64,000 nt of DNA, taken from Lycorma delicatula (taxonomy: Eukaryota; Arthropoda; Insecta; Hemiptera; Fulgoridae). The number at the start of each line of letters is the position of its first letter. Within the stretch, counting starts at the first letter, position 1. The stretch is taken from positions 38,415,020 through 38,479,019 of the forward strand of contig NC_134467.1 in NCBI RefSeq assembly GCF_047948215.1, given 5' to 3'. Both the position numbers and the translations under genes were made by a program. The notes beneath the pieces were generated by a model that made no database searches, was not told the DNA's origin, and worked only from the letters and a program-made list of their open reading frames with translations. Shown in pieces: positions 13,801 through 26,683 of this stretch.

Positions 13801-16800
13801 TACATATGGAATTTTATTTTTTTTTAAATTTATTTATTGAAAAATAAAAAGCAAATATAATTTATTTTTCTAAATAGTTTCTTGGTTTAGAAATACATTT
13901 TTCCCAGCAAGAAGGTATGTTTTTTATCGCAGCATCGTAGAATGGAGCTGGTTGTATCAGGACCCAATTGTGCACGAATCCCTCCACGACCTCATCATCT
14001 TCAAATCATTGCCCTCCTAGAGCTTCTTTAGGTGGGCCAAACAAATGAAAATCGCAGGGTGAATAGGGAGGATGATCAAGTTGAGTCTAGTGCATTTCAT
14101 CTAGTTTTGAGACCGTTAGAGCTGCAGTATGGGGTCTGGTATTGTGAAGGAGGTTGGCCTCTTAAATCAGTTGGTTTTGTCTTTTGCGGCAATATGCAAC
14201 CCTCACCTCGTTCAACAGCTTGCAGTAATAAGCAGCATTGATTGTGCGTCGCTCATGCAAAAAATCAATGAACAAAATGCCTCGCCGTTTGAAAAAAATG
14301 GTTGAAAGGACCTTGTAAGCTGACAGTTGAGTCTTGGCTTTCACTCCATATTGGCTTGTTTTGACTGGAAAGTGTAGTGGTGGACCCATGTTTCATTGCA
14401 GGTGTCAATCCAACTCAAAAATGCTTCACCTTCTTTTACAAACCTTGCTGTAAGCCTCTGACAGACCTCCAAACGTCTCAATTTCTGATCTGTGGTCAAA
14501 AGGTGAGGGATCCATCTGGCACACTTAATGGAGATAGAAATCTATGTAATTCAAAAAAAGATTAGTTATCAGCTTTTTCATTTATTTTTAATGTGTACTT
14601 ACTTTTTATTTTAGTTAGTCATGATCCAGTTGCTGAAGATTTGGTGCGGTCAAGTGAAGTACAAGTCGTTATTTCAAGTAGTGGTTTAAAATGTTTATTG
14701 GACAATCATTGTATGAATTTAGCTGGATCTGTAGGTCATTTGTGATGTGATCACTTGACAGCTCCCATAACTTATTCAGACTTGTGCAATTTTGGATACT
14801 CTCACACCCGTCGATCGTCTTCAAGAATGTCTCGAACTGTGCGAATGTTTTGGTCTGTAATGCTGGTACAAGGACAACAATCGTGCTCCTGATCTTCCAT
14901 ACGTTCCATGAACTCTATGCCCGGCAAACCTATCAATCCTTGACAATATTTGGTCCCCAAAGTGTGCAGTTGATATCCGGAAAATTTCTGTCGCCTGAAC
15001 TCCTTCACGAGCAAGAAATTTTATAATTATGCTTTGTGCAGTGAGGGGGGTGCATCTGTTGATCCGAATCATGAGCGTTACTGACGAATTGGTTGGGAAT
15101 GTAGAATGGCCAGCTCTCCCCACTCTTAATGACCCCACCCAAGCATACTAGAAGCACAGGCCCAGTCCTAACAAACATAGATGCTCAGGAACAAAAATCC
15201 TGTTTATAATTATTTACCCTCGTAACGTGTTATTTTTGAAATTTCTTCATTTGTGTCAAAATTCTGAGATTTTACTAAAAACATAAAATGTCTTTATTTT
15301 AAATAAAAAATAATTATATTTGTCGATGTATTAATTACCTATTGATATATTAAGATATTGCTAGTTGTATCATATAGGGAAGTTGGTACATATATAAGTT
15401 TTATTTTTGTATGCCTTATTTTTATATATATATATACCTTAAAGCACTAACCAACTTTTGTCTGCTTGTATTTGACATATTGCTATAAGTCAATGGTTTT
15501 TTTTTAAGAACAGTGTATTTTTTCACTTATTAGATCTTCCCTATCTTTTTTTTTATAGATTACTAGCCGGTCAAGACTTTGATTACTGCAAAATACTTCA
15601 TGAATTACTGCAAATGTCCCCAAATTTAATTTGACCAATGGTTTGGCCATAGTAAAGAAATATCGGCAAGGAAACCCAGCTGTTATCCCAAACCATTAAA
15701 TGGCCATCGTCTTCTTAAAACAGTGAAACATTTCAGAACAAATATGAAATTCTATGCTTGCTATGCTCTTTCTAGGCATAAAAACTAAGTTTATGCAAAA
15801 TTTCAGCTCAATTGGTATAGTATTTTTGCATGAAAGCGTAACAGATTCACAAAAACCACTAGATTTTATGTAGATAATAGATTGATATTTTTTATAAATT
15901 TCAATTTCAACTGATATGCGATTTTAATGGTTTTTTTTTCAGGCTAGACATGATAGATTATCTCAGTATCCAACTTTTTACAAACAGATTGCAATGATAC
16001 CTTTAGTTTATAATAAAGGAGCTGATAGTGAAGATAATCAAATTAATATGATACCAGAAATGATTCTTCGTATAAAGGTACTTTAATATATATATATATA
16101 TAAATCAAAAACTTGAGTGTGGCAGGTTATTTAGATATTGTTAATATTTTTTCAGTATGTGATTGATAAACATTTTTTTTTTTCTATTTTTATGAGATAC
16201 CTTCAAAAATATCTTAATTAACGTTGCACAAGCTTTTTTTTTTTATTAAAATGTTTTTCGTATCTGTTCACTTTTCCTAACATTCATAAAGGTTTTAAAA
16301 ACCCAGAGCTATTTTCTCATGTTGATGATGACATAATTAGTGCCCTTGTATTACTTTCTTTTCAGAATCAAAAGTGACTTGACATAATATCAATTTTTCT
16401 TGACATCTGCAACATACAGAAAAATTATATTATGCAATATAATATACTTCTTTACTAGCATGGACTGATTTGCTGGAATATTATCAAGTACAAGAACCCA
16501 GTAGTTGTTTTTCTATTTTTCAGAGTATTTTTGTTGCTATTGCATCGTGCAGATGTATCTGTGTTTATTTCCTTGTTTACTGATAAGCCTTTAGGAATAA
16601 ATTTATGAATGATAGCACTGCAATTGAAAAATACTTTCTCATAGCTTTTCCTTTAATCTTGTCAAAAGAGAAATGATTATTAGTAGTTCTGATGAAAAAA
16701 CTTTGTTGTGTTCTTTTAAACTCATGGCTTTTTTTTTATTACTCTATTTACAAATCTTTTAATAATAATTTAGATTTTATCTTTATCATATTGTGTACTT

Positions 16801-19800
16801 AATTAAAATTATTGAATATTGACCTAATTTTAATGAAAATTAATCTACAACATTCAGTATCATAGCTGTGATTTATGTGACTTTAATAATTGTTTTCTCT
16901 CATGCTTTCACTACCAACACATGTACAGAATGTTTTTCTAAGTTATATAAGGGATAAGCATTTTAGTGGGAAAAATATATTTTATTTTTAGTCCTCGAAG
17001 GAATCTTAAATTACGTATTATTACGTTAAATATTATATGTATTGTTGTATATGTATATTGTATTATTTAAATTATGTATGTTATTATTATTATTAAATTT
17101 TAAATTGTGTCTTAGTTTTGTAAGTAGAATGATGCAGTATAATTTACTGGCTTAATTTGTTAAAATAGTAGACATGGCTTACGACATATATATAAAAAAA
17201 AATATAGTAAACTTGTTAAATAAAATTGGTTTAAAGGTAAATTTAAAATTTTCTCTTAATGTTAGGGTAAGCCTGGTAATCTAGCAACACCACGAAAAGA
17301 TATGAATGGACCGTTATACTTACGTACTGATTACAATGTTATATCTCAAGATCGGCCTCCAGACTACTCATCAAATTACCCAACAGGTATATTTTAATTA
17401 ATTTTTTTTTTATTGTTAGAACAGATTTTTATTTAATTAATAACAGTGAAATATTTAATTTTAATTATGTTAACAATAATTATTTTCTTAATATTTATTA
17501 CCTCTGATAAAATATTTCAAAAATTATTTTTTTATTTGTAAAGAAACTACTTCTAATTCGGACAAACTACACTAAATTTTAAATAGTATATAAAATTATA
17601 TATAGTATAGACAGGATATATCTACCAGTAAGAGATATAATAGGTAGTCTAAAAAGTAATTAGCCCTTTGCATGCAGTGTTAGCTTTCCAAATCTCAGGA
17701 TATATGAAACGCAGTGGTTCAGGCTGAACATCATTTGACAGCTGGCAGTTGAAGCTAATAAATGTCCAAAAAGTATTGGAATTCTTATACTTAGACTTAA
17801 GATATTGCTCCATGAAGATGAGTGAACTTTACGCAAAACTGTGCTACATTTTACAATTTTATTTCGACAAAGGTGCAGATGCTGTGCAGGCCTATGAAGA
17901 AATTTATGCTGTTTATGGGCAAGATATGTTATAAAAAGCAACAGCCAAAAGATGGTTCAGTCGCTTTCATTCTCAAAATTTTGATGTCCAAGATGCTCCT
18001 TACAATGGGTGACCAATCACAGAAAAAGTGAATGATATTCTGGCAAAAGGCGAGGAAAAAGTCATGACATCGCCAATGACCTTAAATATTCATCATCAAA
18101 CAGTGTTAAACCATTTAAAGGAAGATGGCTACAAAAAAGAAGCTCTCTGTTTGAGTGTCACATGATCTAACTCTACTGCTGACTCTTACATGTCTGCAAA
18201 TCTCTACTAAAACATAACAGAAACCAAGCCGATTCTGTAGCAGTTGATCATGAATGATGAAAAGTGGATAACCTTCAACAACAATAAGCGAAAAATATTG
18301 TGGTTGAAGCAAGGAGAAGCTCTACAGTCTGTGTCAAAGCCCACACTGATGCCCAGGAAGGTTATGCTGTGTATCTGGAACTGGGAGGGTATTATGCATC
18401 ATGAGCTGCTCCCACTAGGCAAAATGATAGATTCAGACCTGTACTGTCCACAATTAGCATGATTACACCTAGCAATTCAGAAGGAACAGCCTGAACTGGT
18501 CAACATTTAGGGTTTCATATACTACACTGACAATACCAGACCACATAATCTTTAACAACCCCTCAGAAATTGATAGAATTTGACTGGGAAGTTCTAATGC
18601 ATCCACCATATAGCCCAAACCTAGTACCGTCAGATTATTATTCTGCAGAACTTGCTGAATGGTGTTAAGATAGTTTCAAGAGAGGCCTGTGAAAATCATA
18701 TATCACAATTTTTTGACCAGAAACCACAACATTTCTATAGCGGATTATGGTATTGCCAAAAAAATGATATTATTAAAGAAATGATGTATATGTTGTTTCA
18801 TAATGTTATTTTCCAATAACAATAAATTTATTCTCAATTTTGGCGTCCAAATGCTCAATATGTTTTAGAAAGCGTGATAAACTTATAAGACCTTTAATAC
18901 TGAAAAAAAATTTGCCAATCTACTCTTAGAAGTCAGACTGGAACAAAAAATATACAATATTTTATAGAATTTCTTTTAATTTTTAAAAGGAATTTAAAAA
19001 CCCTAACATATTACAATAACAAATAGGTTTAGAAAATATTAAACAGTATAATAGTTGGAGCAGTGTGTAAAATAAACAAAGTGTAAAAAGAATTAAAAGT
19101 TTTTGATGAAGGTATCTTTAATGTATATCCATTGAGAGGCAGGTGTCAGCAGTGAAAAAGGAAGACTATTTCTCCAAGTGTTAGTTAATGGACACTTCCC
19201 ATCACCTGTTTTCTTCATCATTCTTCCATAAGAAAAGGTAGACCTGTCATTTTGAAATTGACATTTTTTATGAAAAATTGTTAAGAATATGTATCGCTAA
19301 TAACAAGGAAGCTTATTGTAAGATTTTCTAAAAATCAGAAAATTTGTCTGATAATATTATGACGCAAAGACTGATGAACCAACAGGCCAATTGTGAAGTT
19401 AAAATATGAGTTTATTTTCCGTGGTAAATAAAATTGTTTCCATAACTTATCAAAGATTAACGAAGCTGAATGTGATTTCACATCCAGCAAGTGCCAACAC
19501 AAATGGTATTGGCACTTATATTAATACTGAGTGGAATCAATGCATGACACAAGTGAGTTTCTGTTGGATTCCCATCCACATGGGAATTCCAGGTATGAGC
19601 ATGCAGATTCCGCTGCTAAAGACGCATGTAATCAACCTCCCTTCACCACTCGTATTACTAGTTCTGACCTTAATTGTATAAAACAGTCTCTTCCAGCATG
19701 TTGATAATAAACTCCGGCACATTAAAGATTTTATGTTACCATGGGACTTCTCACGCAGAAAAAATTCGTTGTTAGGAAGTGGTCCTTTGTCGATTGCGAT

Positions 19801-22800
19801 TAGGACATACCAGAGTCACTCACGAGTACCTTATGTCACCAGGACACGCACCACTATGCGTACGATTCAATTGCCTCTTGACTGTGCACCACACATTTGT
19901 TGATTGCTTTTGTTATGCAGCATTGCATGGTAAATTTAAATTGCTCAGAAATATCCATCAAATCTTGGGCAATGATAACAAAGTTGTAGATCGGATGTTT
20001 CTATTTTTGTGTCATGTTGGGTCTTATACATAAAATTTGATATTGTTGCGTATAGTTTTTGTATTGGAAAAGTTTTTTATGTATTTGGTTTTGCTTTAAT
20101 TTTTATGTTTTTGTGTGTACTTTTTATTCTGTTTTCTGAATAGAGGGGCCTTTATACCCCTCTCAGATTTTGTTAAATTCAGTGTTTATGTAAATTTTAA
20201 ATTGTTTTTTGTTTTTATTTGTATGTTTCTTTTAAATAATTTTATTGTATTTTTAAGATTCCGACTGTGATTTTAGTTATAAATTTTTAGTGATATTAGT
20301 TTAAGTTTTATTCCATTTTTAATATTTTAGTTTTTATGTTAGTTCTTAGTCTTTCTGTTTTCCGAGAAGGGACCGTTTACATTCCCCTTGGACTTGTAAA
20401 ATTCAATTTCTTTTTAGTTAAATTATATGTATATATACAGGGTGATTCAGGAGGATAGGGCAATACTTTGACAACTCATTCTAGAGGCTAAAAATAAGGA
20501 AAAAGTTCATATAAAGGTCCGAAAATGCTTCGTTAGTGAGTTATATAGGTTGAAAGATTTCACCCAAGTTTCAGTTCCTCTGCGTAAATTAAGGCTTTCT
20601 GAAATTCTGGGAAGGTCAGTTAAGGGGCAAATTCAGTTTTTTTCTTATGGTTTTGAAATCGAAAAAAATAGGACCCAGAACTGTATCTCTCTTAGTTTCT
20701 AAGATATCCCATGTAAAACGCCAAAAATAGGGTCAAAAAACACACTTTTTTAAGTTTGACGTACAAAAACGTTGTTAAATTGCCAATAAATCATACATTT
20801 TTTAAACATATATATATATATATATATATATTATTATTATTATATATACATGTATTTTAATTCTATGTTTACGGCTGTGGTATTAATTTAAAATGTATTT
20901 TTAAAATATCTTTAGCTGTGATATTAGTTGTAAGTTTTATATTTAATTTTTTAAGCTGTTTGTAGTAAGTTATTTTTAATTTTTTTTTATAAAACCTTTT
21001 TTTTCTGGGTGATGAAAATGCAAAAGCATTTTTTGGTCTCCAAAAAAAAAACCTTAATGGAGATAGAAATCTATGTAAGTCAAAAAAAGATTATTTATCA
21101 GTTTTTTCATTTATTTTTAATGTGTATGTACTTTTTATTTCAGTTAGTCATGATCCAATCGCTGAGGATTTGGTGCGGTCAAGTGAAGCACAAGTCGTTA
21201 TTTCAAGTAGTGGTTTAAAATGTTTATTGGACAATCATTGTATGAATTTAGCTGCTACATGGTGCTTACCAGTTAACATTCGGGAATATAAAGGAGGTAA
21301 ATTTTAAATTTGATGTATACAAATTTTTTTTTTTATAATTACGCACATATATTTGTGCATGCTTAGATACAAACATAATTATAAGTTCATAATATTCTTA
21401 ATTATTAATTCTGTTTTTTGTTTTGTTTAGATAAATGCATGAAGAAAGTAGTTTTTATTGATAAAAAACTTCCGCCTAGAACGATGACATTAGCACAAAG
21501 AATCAATTGGTATTCAAAAATAGGAGTACGTTCTTTGTATTGTCAGCGTAATGATGATTTACCATATAGTAATGAGAGGTAAGGTGGTATTGTTTGAAAT
21601 TTACTTGTCATTTTAATATTTAAAAGTATTATTAATTGAAAAAATAAATTTAAATTATATTTCTTTCTAAATGACGAGTGTGTTCTCTCATACTTTATGA
21701 TTTTATTCTTGGTAACAGTTATTTCATTCTGAAAAAAATGTTAGATTAACTTAACAAAGAATATTATCTATTATTGAAATTAAGAAAAAAACATTTTGTT
21801 AATTTAGTGAATCTTGTAGAATCTTAATTCTCTTTTGTAATAGTAGTTCTGTAAACTTCAAATTATTTTGTAATTTCTTCTTTTTTTTCATTTAGTAACA
21901 GAGTTGAACCTAGTGGCTGTCAGAAGAATATGAATTCACTTGATAATATGGAATCGGTTTTTAATAAGTCAGTTGATTCAAAAACTAGTAAGTTTTTCTT
22001 TTAATTTTTATTATTATTAATATAGTTTATCTAAATTATGAACAATGACAATATTTAACTTATTAACTGGTAAAATTGGTTTTGTCAGTTGTGAAGGTTT
22101 TATTTAAAAATTAATAAAATTAAGAATGATATAATCTTTAATAAAATAATATAAAAAATGTCAAATTTTTTTTTTGTAAATTTATATTACGCCTAATTAT
22201 ACAATAGGCAATTATGAAGTTAAGCAATCTTTCAAGACTTATTAATAAGGAAAATTCTTTTTTTTTATAGATATATAATAATATACAGGGATATCATAAA
22301 AGAATGGTGCAGTTTTGAACATGGTTTAAATTAAAACAGAATTACTTACAGTTTATGTTTTTTATTTTTCAAATTTGTCGTCTTGAACATTTTTTTACAT
22401 AATTAATAAATTTCAATATGTGAGCCCTTAATCGCTCGACAAATGTCCAAACGATAGTCAACTTCTCTCCAAACATAAGTTAACATTTCTTCATTAATGG
22501 TTGTCATTGCTTCATTAATCCTGTTACCACCCTTAAGTGGTTTAGGTCGCAAATTTTTTGTGTATAAACAACGCTTTTGATGTACCCCCCCCAAGAAAAA
22601 ATCACAAGGTGTCAGGTCTGGACTCCTTGGAGACAAAAGTATGGGTCCTTGCCGGCCTATCCATCGATCTCCAAATTTTTCGTTCAAAGCGTCCGTGACC
22701 GATGCATTGAAGTGCGAGGGAGCACCATTTCTTGTTGGAAATGAAGTCTATGAATGTTTTCGAGTTCATCTGGCTGAGGAAAGCAATAATTGGTTAACAT

Positions 22801-25800
22801 GACAAGATATGCAACTCCGTTAATTGTTTTTTCAGCAAAGAAGAAAGGCCCTATTACATGATTTTTCATCACACCACACCAAACATTAACTTTAGGCTAA
22901 TCGCGTGTGAGTTTTCAGAGCCCCATATTCGTGAATTGTTCTGTTAACACATTCATTGACATGGAACGTAGCTTCGTCTGTAAAAATTATATCATCTAAA
23001 AATGATTCGTTTTCACTTATTCTGTTCGGCAATTCAACAGCGAAATTGTAACGTTTTACACCATCATCGGGTTTCAATTCCTGCAGTATCTGGATTTTAT
23101 AAGTGTGTAATTTCAATTTTTTATGTAAAGTTTGTGAACTGTTGATTTTGGAATACCTAATTCGACGCTTCGGTGGGTATGGACTTCCCAGGACTTCTAA
23201 TTGTCGATTGTCTAATTAGTTCAACCGTTTCATCTGATACACTTGGTCTGCCGGTTGATTTCTGTTTCTTAACCGATCCAGTTTCTTCGAATTGTTTGAA
23301 CCGACGTGTTATGTTATTTTTGTGTGGTGGATCTCTTCCGAATTCACGTCGAAACGCACGTTGAAAATTACAGATTTTAATTCAGCCATCAATAAAACAC
23401 ACTTTGCTTTGTCTTTATCCGAGAAGATAGTAACTCACTAAACTCATTGCAACAACAATACAAGAACTGACGTCGCGGTTACAACTGCTGATAAACAAAC
23501 TTTTGGGTTGGAGGCTTTCAGGGATGCCAATATAACATCTAGAAATTTCCCTACAATCTTCCTATGAATTACTGAAACCGCACCATTCTTTTATAACCCT
23601 GTATTATGTCAAGGAAAGCCACAATAAACTTTAATCAGAGTAGAATCACAAAATTATCAAATTAAAAATTGATGCGATAAAGATATATTAATTATTTTAT
23701 ATATTAATTATTGAAAATATAAAACATTAATAAATAATTATAAATATAAAAAGTTACTACAAAATATCTAGCAGTACAGAAGGTGTTAATTAAAAAATTA
23801 TTGAGACGTACTTTTATATCTGTTAAATGGAGAGGTAAAATACTGTTTATTACAAAATTATTGTTGGGGTTATAAAGCTATGTAATATTTCTCAAGTTTC
23901 ACGTATATTGATTAAGCGTACATGAAATGAAAGAGCAACTCAAACAGTTTTAGCAATGTGCAAACTCATAAACTGTTTCCTTCATCTTCCGCTTGAAAGT
24001 GCTAGTAGCAAAGATGGCAATCCACCCCAAACTTAGAGCATTCTGTGTTTTGCAGTTTGCAAAGTGTAAATCCGTAATTGCCATTCATCTTGCATTCCAT
24101 TGTGATCCCCTGAGTTACAATAACATTTGTAGATGGTACAAACAATTTGAAACCACTGGCTGTATTTGTAAAGGGAAGTATCAGGATGACGAGTGTGTCC
24201 AAAGACAATGTTGAACATATAAGAGAGTCTGTGTATAGTCCTAGGAAATCCATTTAGAAGGCTAGGCGTGAATTAACAGCTCCATTAACATCTGTGTGGA
24301 GGGTTTTAAGGAAATGCTTACAACTCCATTCTTATCGTTTACAGCTGTTACACGCTCTAAAGCCTACAGTAGATTATGGTTTGCGTGCTAGCTTGTCAAA
24401 TAAAATGAAGCACCAGGACAATGAAGACTTTTTTTTTTATCATGTTTTATTCAGTAACGAATCAACTTTCATATTAATGGAAAAGTGGAAAAGTAAACAC
24501 TCATAAAGGTCATATCTGGGGATCAAAAAATCCTTATAAAATGTTGCGCTGTGATCAAGACTCCAAAATTGAATGTTTTTTATGCCGTATCCTGACAGCA
24601 AGTTTACAGTTCTTTCTTTTTCGTAGAAGTGTGTCTGTTTTCATGTCCTCTACACTATGTTCAATTCGATTAAATATTAATTGGTTTTATTTATTATCAA
24701 TTGTAATATTGTATATTAGTATCGAACTAGGTAACAGTTTTCTCACAATAATAGACCTAATAATTATGACACAAAATTACAACATCAATTTTCTGCCATA
24801 ACTCGGCTATTTGTTAACCGTCTTTAAAAAATTAAATGTAATTTTCTTAATATTTTAGAAAATAACATAAATTTTGATAAAACTAATATTTATTGAGATA
24901 TATCGGATTGAAAAATAAAAATAGCTGTCATTTTGTAATTTGCAAATGTATTTAAGTCCTGATTTTTTGTTAATTTTAAAACTTTATTACAAAGACGCTT
25001 ACCAAATATTAATATGATTCGCCTATCCAAACTTGAGATATAAATTATTATATAAAAAAAACAAAATGGCGGACAGGAGGAGAATGAAGTAGAAATTGCC
25101 ATTTTTCCTAAGGATATTTTTTGTTTAGTTTTACAAGTAGAATCGTAAAAAGTATAGCCGGCCCACCATTTTAGAAACACTATATAGAAATAAACACTTG
25201 TTTTTCATAAAGTTAAGCTATATCAACTTTTATTTTTTTATAGGTATTAATAATTTAACTTGTATCGCTGATGATAATTATACCATTGATTCATATTGTG
25301 ATATATCGGATAATGAAAAATTAATTATTGATACTGATGATGAAGATATGTCTAATCTTAATAAAACAAATAATGAGGTAATGTATAAATTATAAATAAT
25401 ATTAAAATAAATGATTTCTGTTTTACATTTTGATTTAAGATTTTGGAATGCAAAAAAAAAAATAGGACTGATATATAGAGAAAGATAAAAATAGAAAATA
25501 AGAAAAGTATTAACAAAGAAAGGATTAGAAAACTAAGGATTCTGTTCCCCCTTAACTTTACAAATCATATATTGAAAAAGCAGTATAGGAATTAAAGAAA
25601 AACTTGGAAGTTCAGGAACAAAAATTAAAAACATTAAAATTCACGGTTATGGTTTTTATTTTATCTAAAATTAGATATAGTATTGAAAAAGAAATTAATG
25701 TTATGAACTCATTGCTAGGGTAAGAATTCACATTGAAAGTAAAGGTATTATCATGACGGGTAATGAGGATTACGTTCTTTTTGTTCTGAGGGGATGTGTA

Positions 25801-26618
25801 AGTTGTTAGGACATCATGCCCAGTATTTAATGAAAACCCAGTCTGTCTAAAACAATGCCATAAAAGATAAGCCTTGAAATTTATGGAAAATTTTCACTTA
25901 TGAAGCAGTATTTATCATGAATTGCATGTTGAATTCCTCTACCTTCCTTATCGTCCACATTAATTTATCCATCTCTGAATTTCCTGCACCATTCTTTCAC
26001 AGAACCATCACTCATTACATTACAAAATGATATGCAATATTATTAACATAAAAGTTTTTTCTCCAAAATAAATCTAGTTTAAAGAAAAACTTCCACAGAA
26101 TTCAACTGGATTGCTGTTACAGAACTTTACTATTGTTGATTTTAGGGTTAAAGTCATAACCATATTATGTTTATCTAGAATATGTTTATTTTCAGTTATT
26201 AATAATTTTTATAATATACTTAATGTTATTCTACTTTTTTATAGTTTTCTGGTAAATATGTATTTACATAAATTTAGAATATGTATATATTTTTTTTAAT
26301 TAGATTATGAGAGATTCATTGAATGTTAAAAAAAAACAAGTGAGTAATACAATGAAATTTGATATTAAAACAGAAGATATTAAGAGTGGAAGTTCTTCAA
26401 CAAACATGCGTGAGAATTTATCTACAAATATTTCTCATGTAAGTAATACTTACTGTTAATTTTTATTTTTATTAACTGAATTATCCAATAATATTTGGAT
26501 TGCCAAATAATATTATAAACTATTTATTATAATAAAACAAAATTATTCAATTTTGTGAATTGGATATTTTCTTTATTAACAAAAGTTTTAGGCTAATTGT
26601 AACTTTCTCTCTCTCTCT

Positions 26619-26683
<65 letters not shown>

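Noticed and set aside
14615..14725. Mutually exclusive or alternative ICE2 exon
   Set aside because: The copy lacks a donor, ends inside the exon, is out of phase after exon 4 and meets a stop, so it is treated as a duplication pseudogene.
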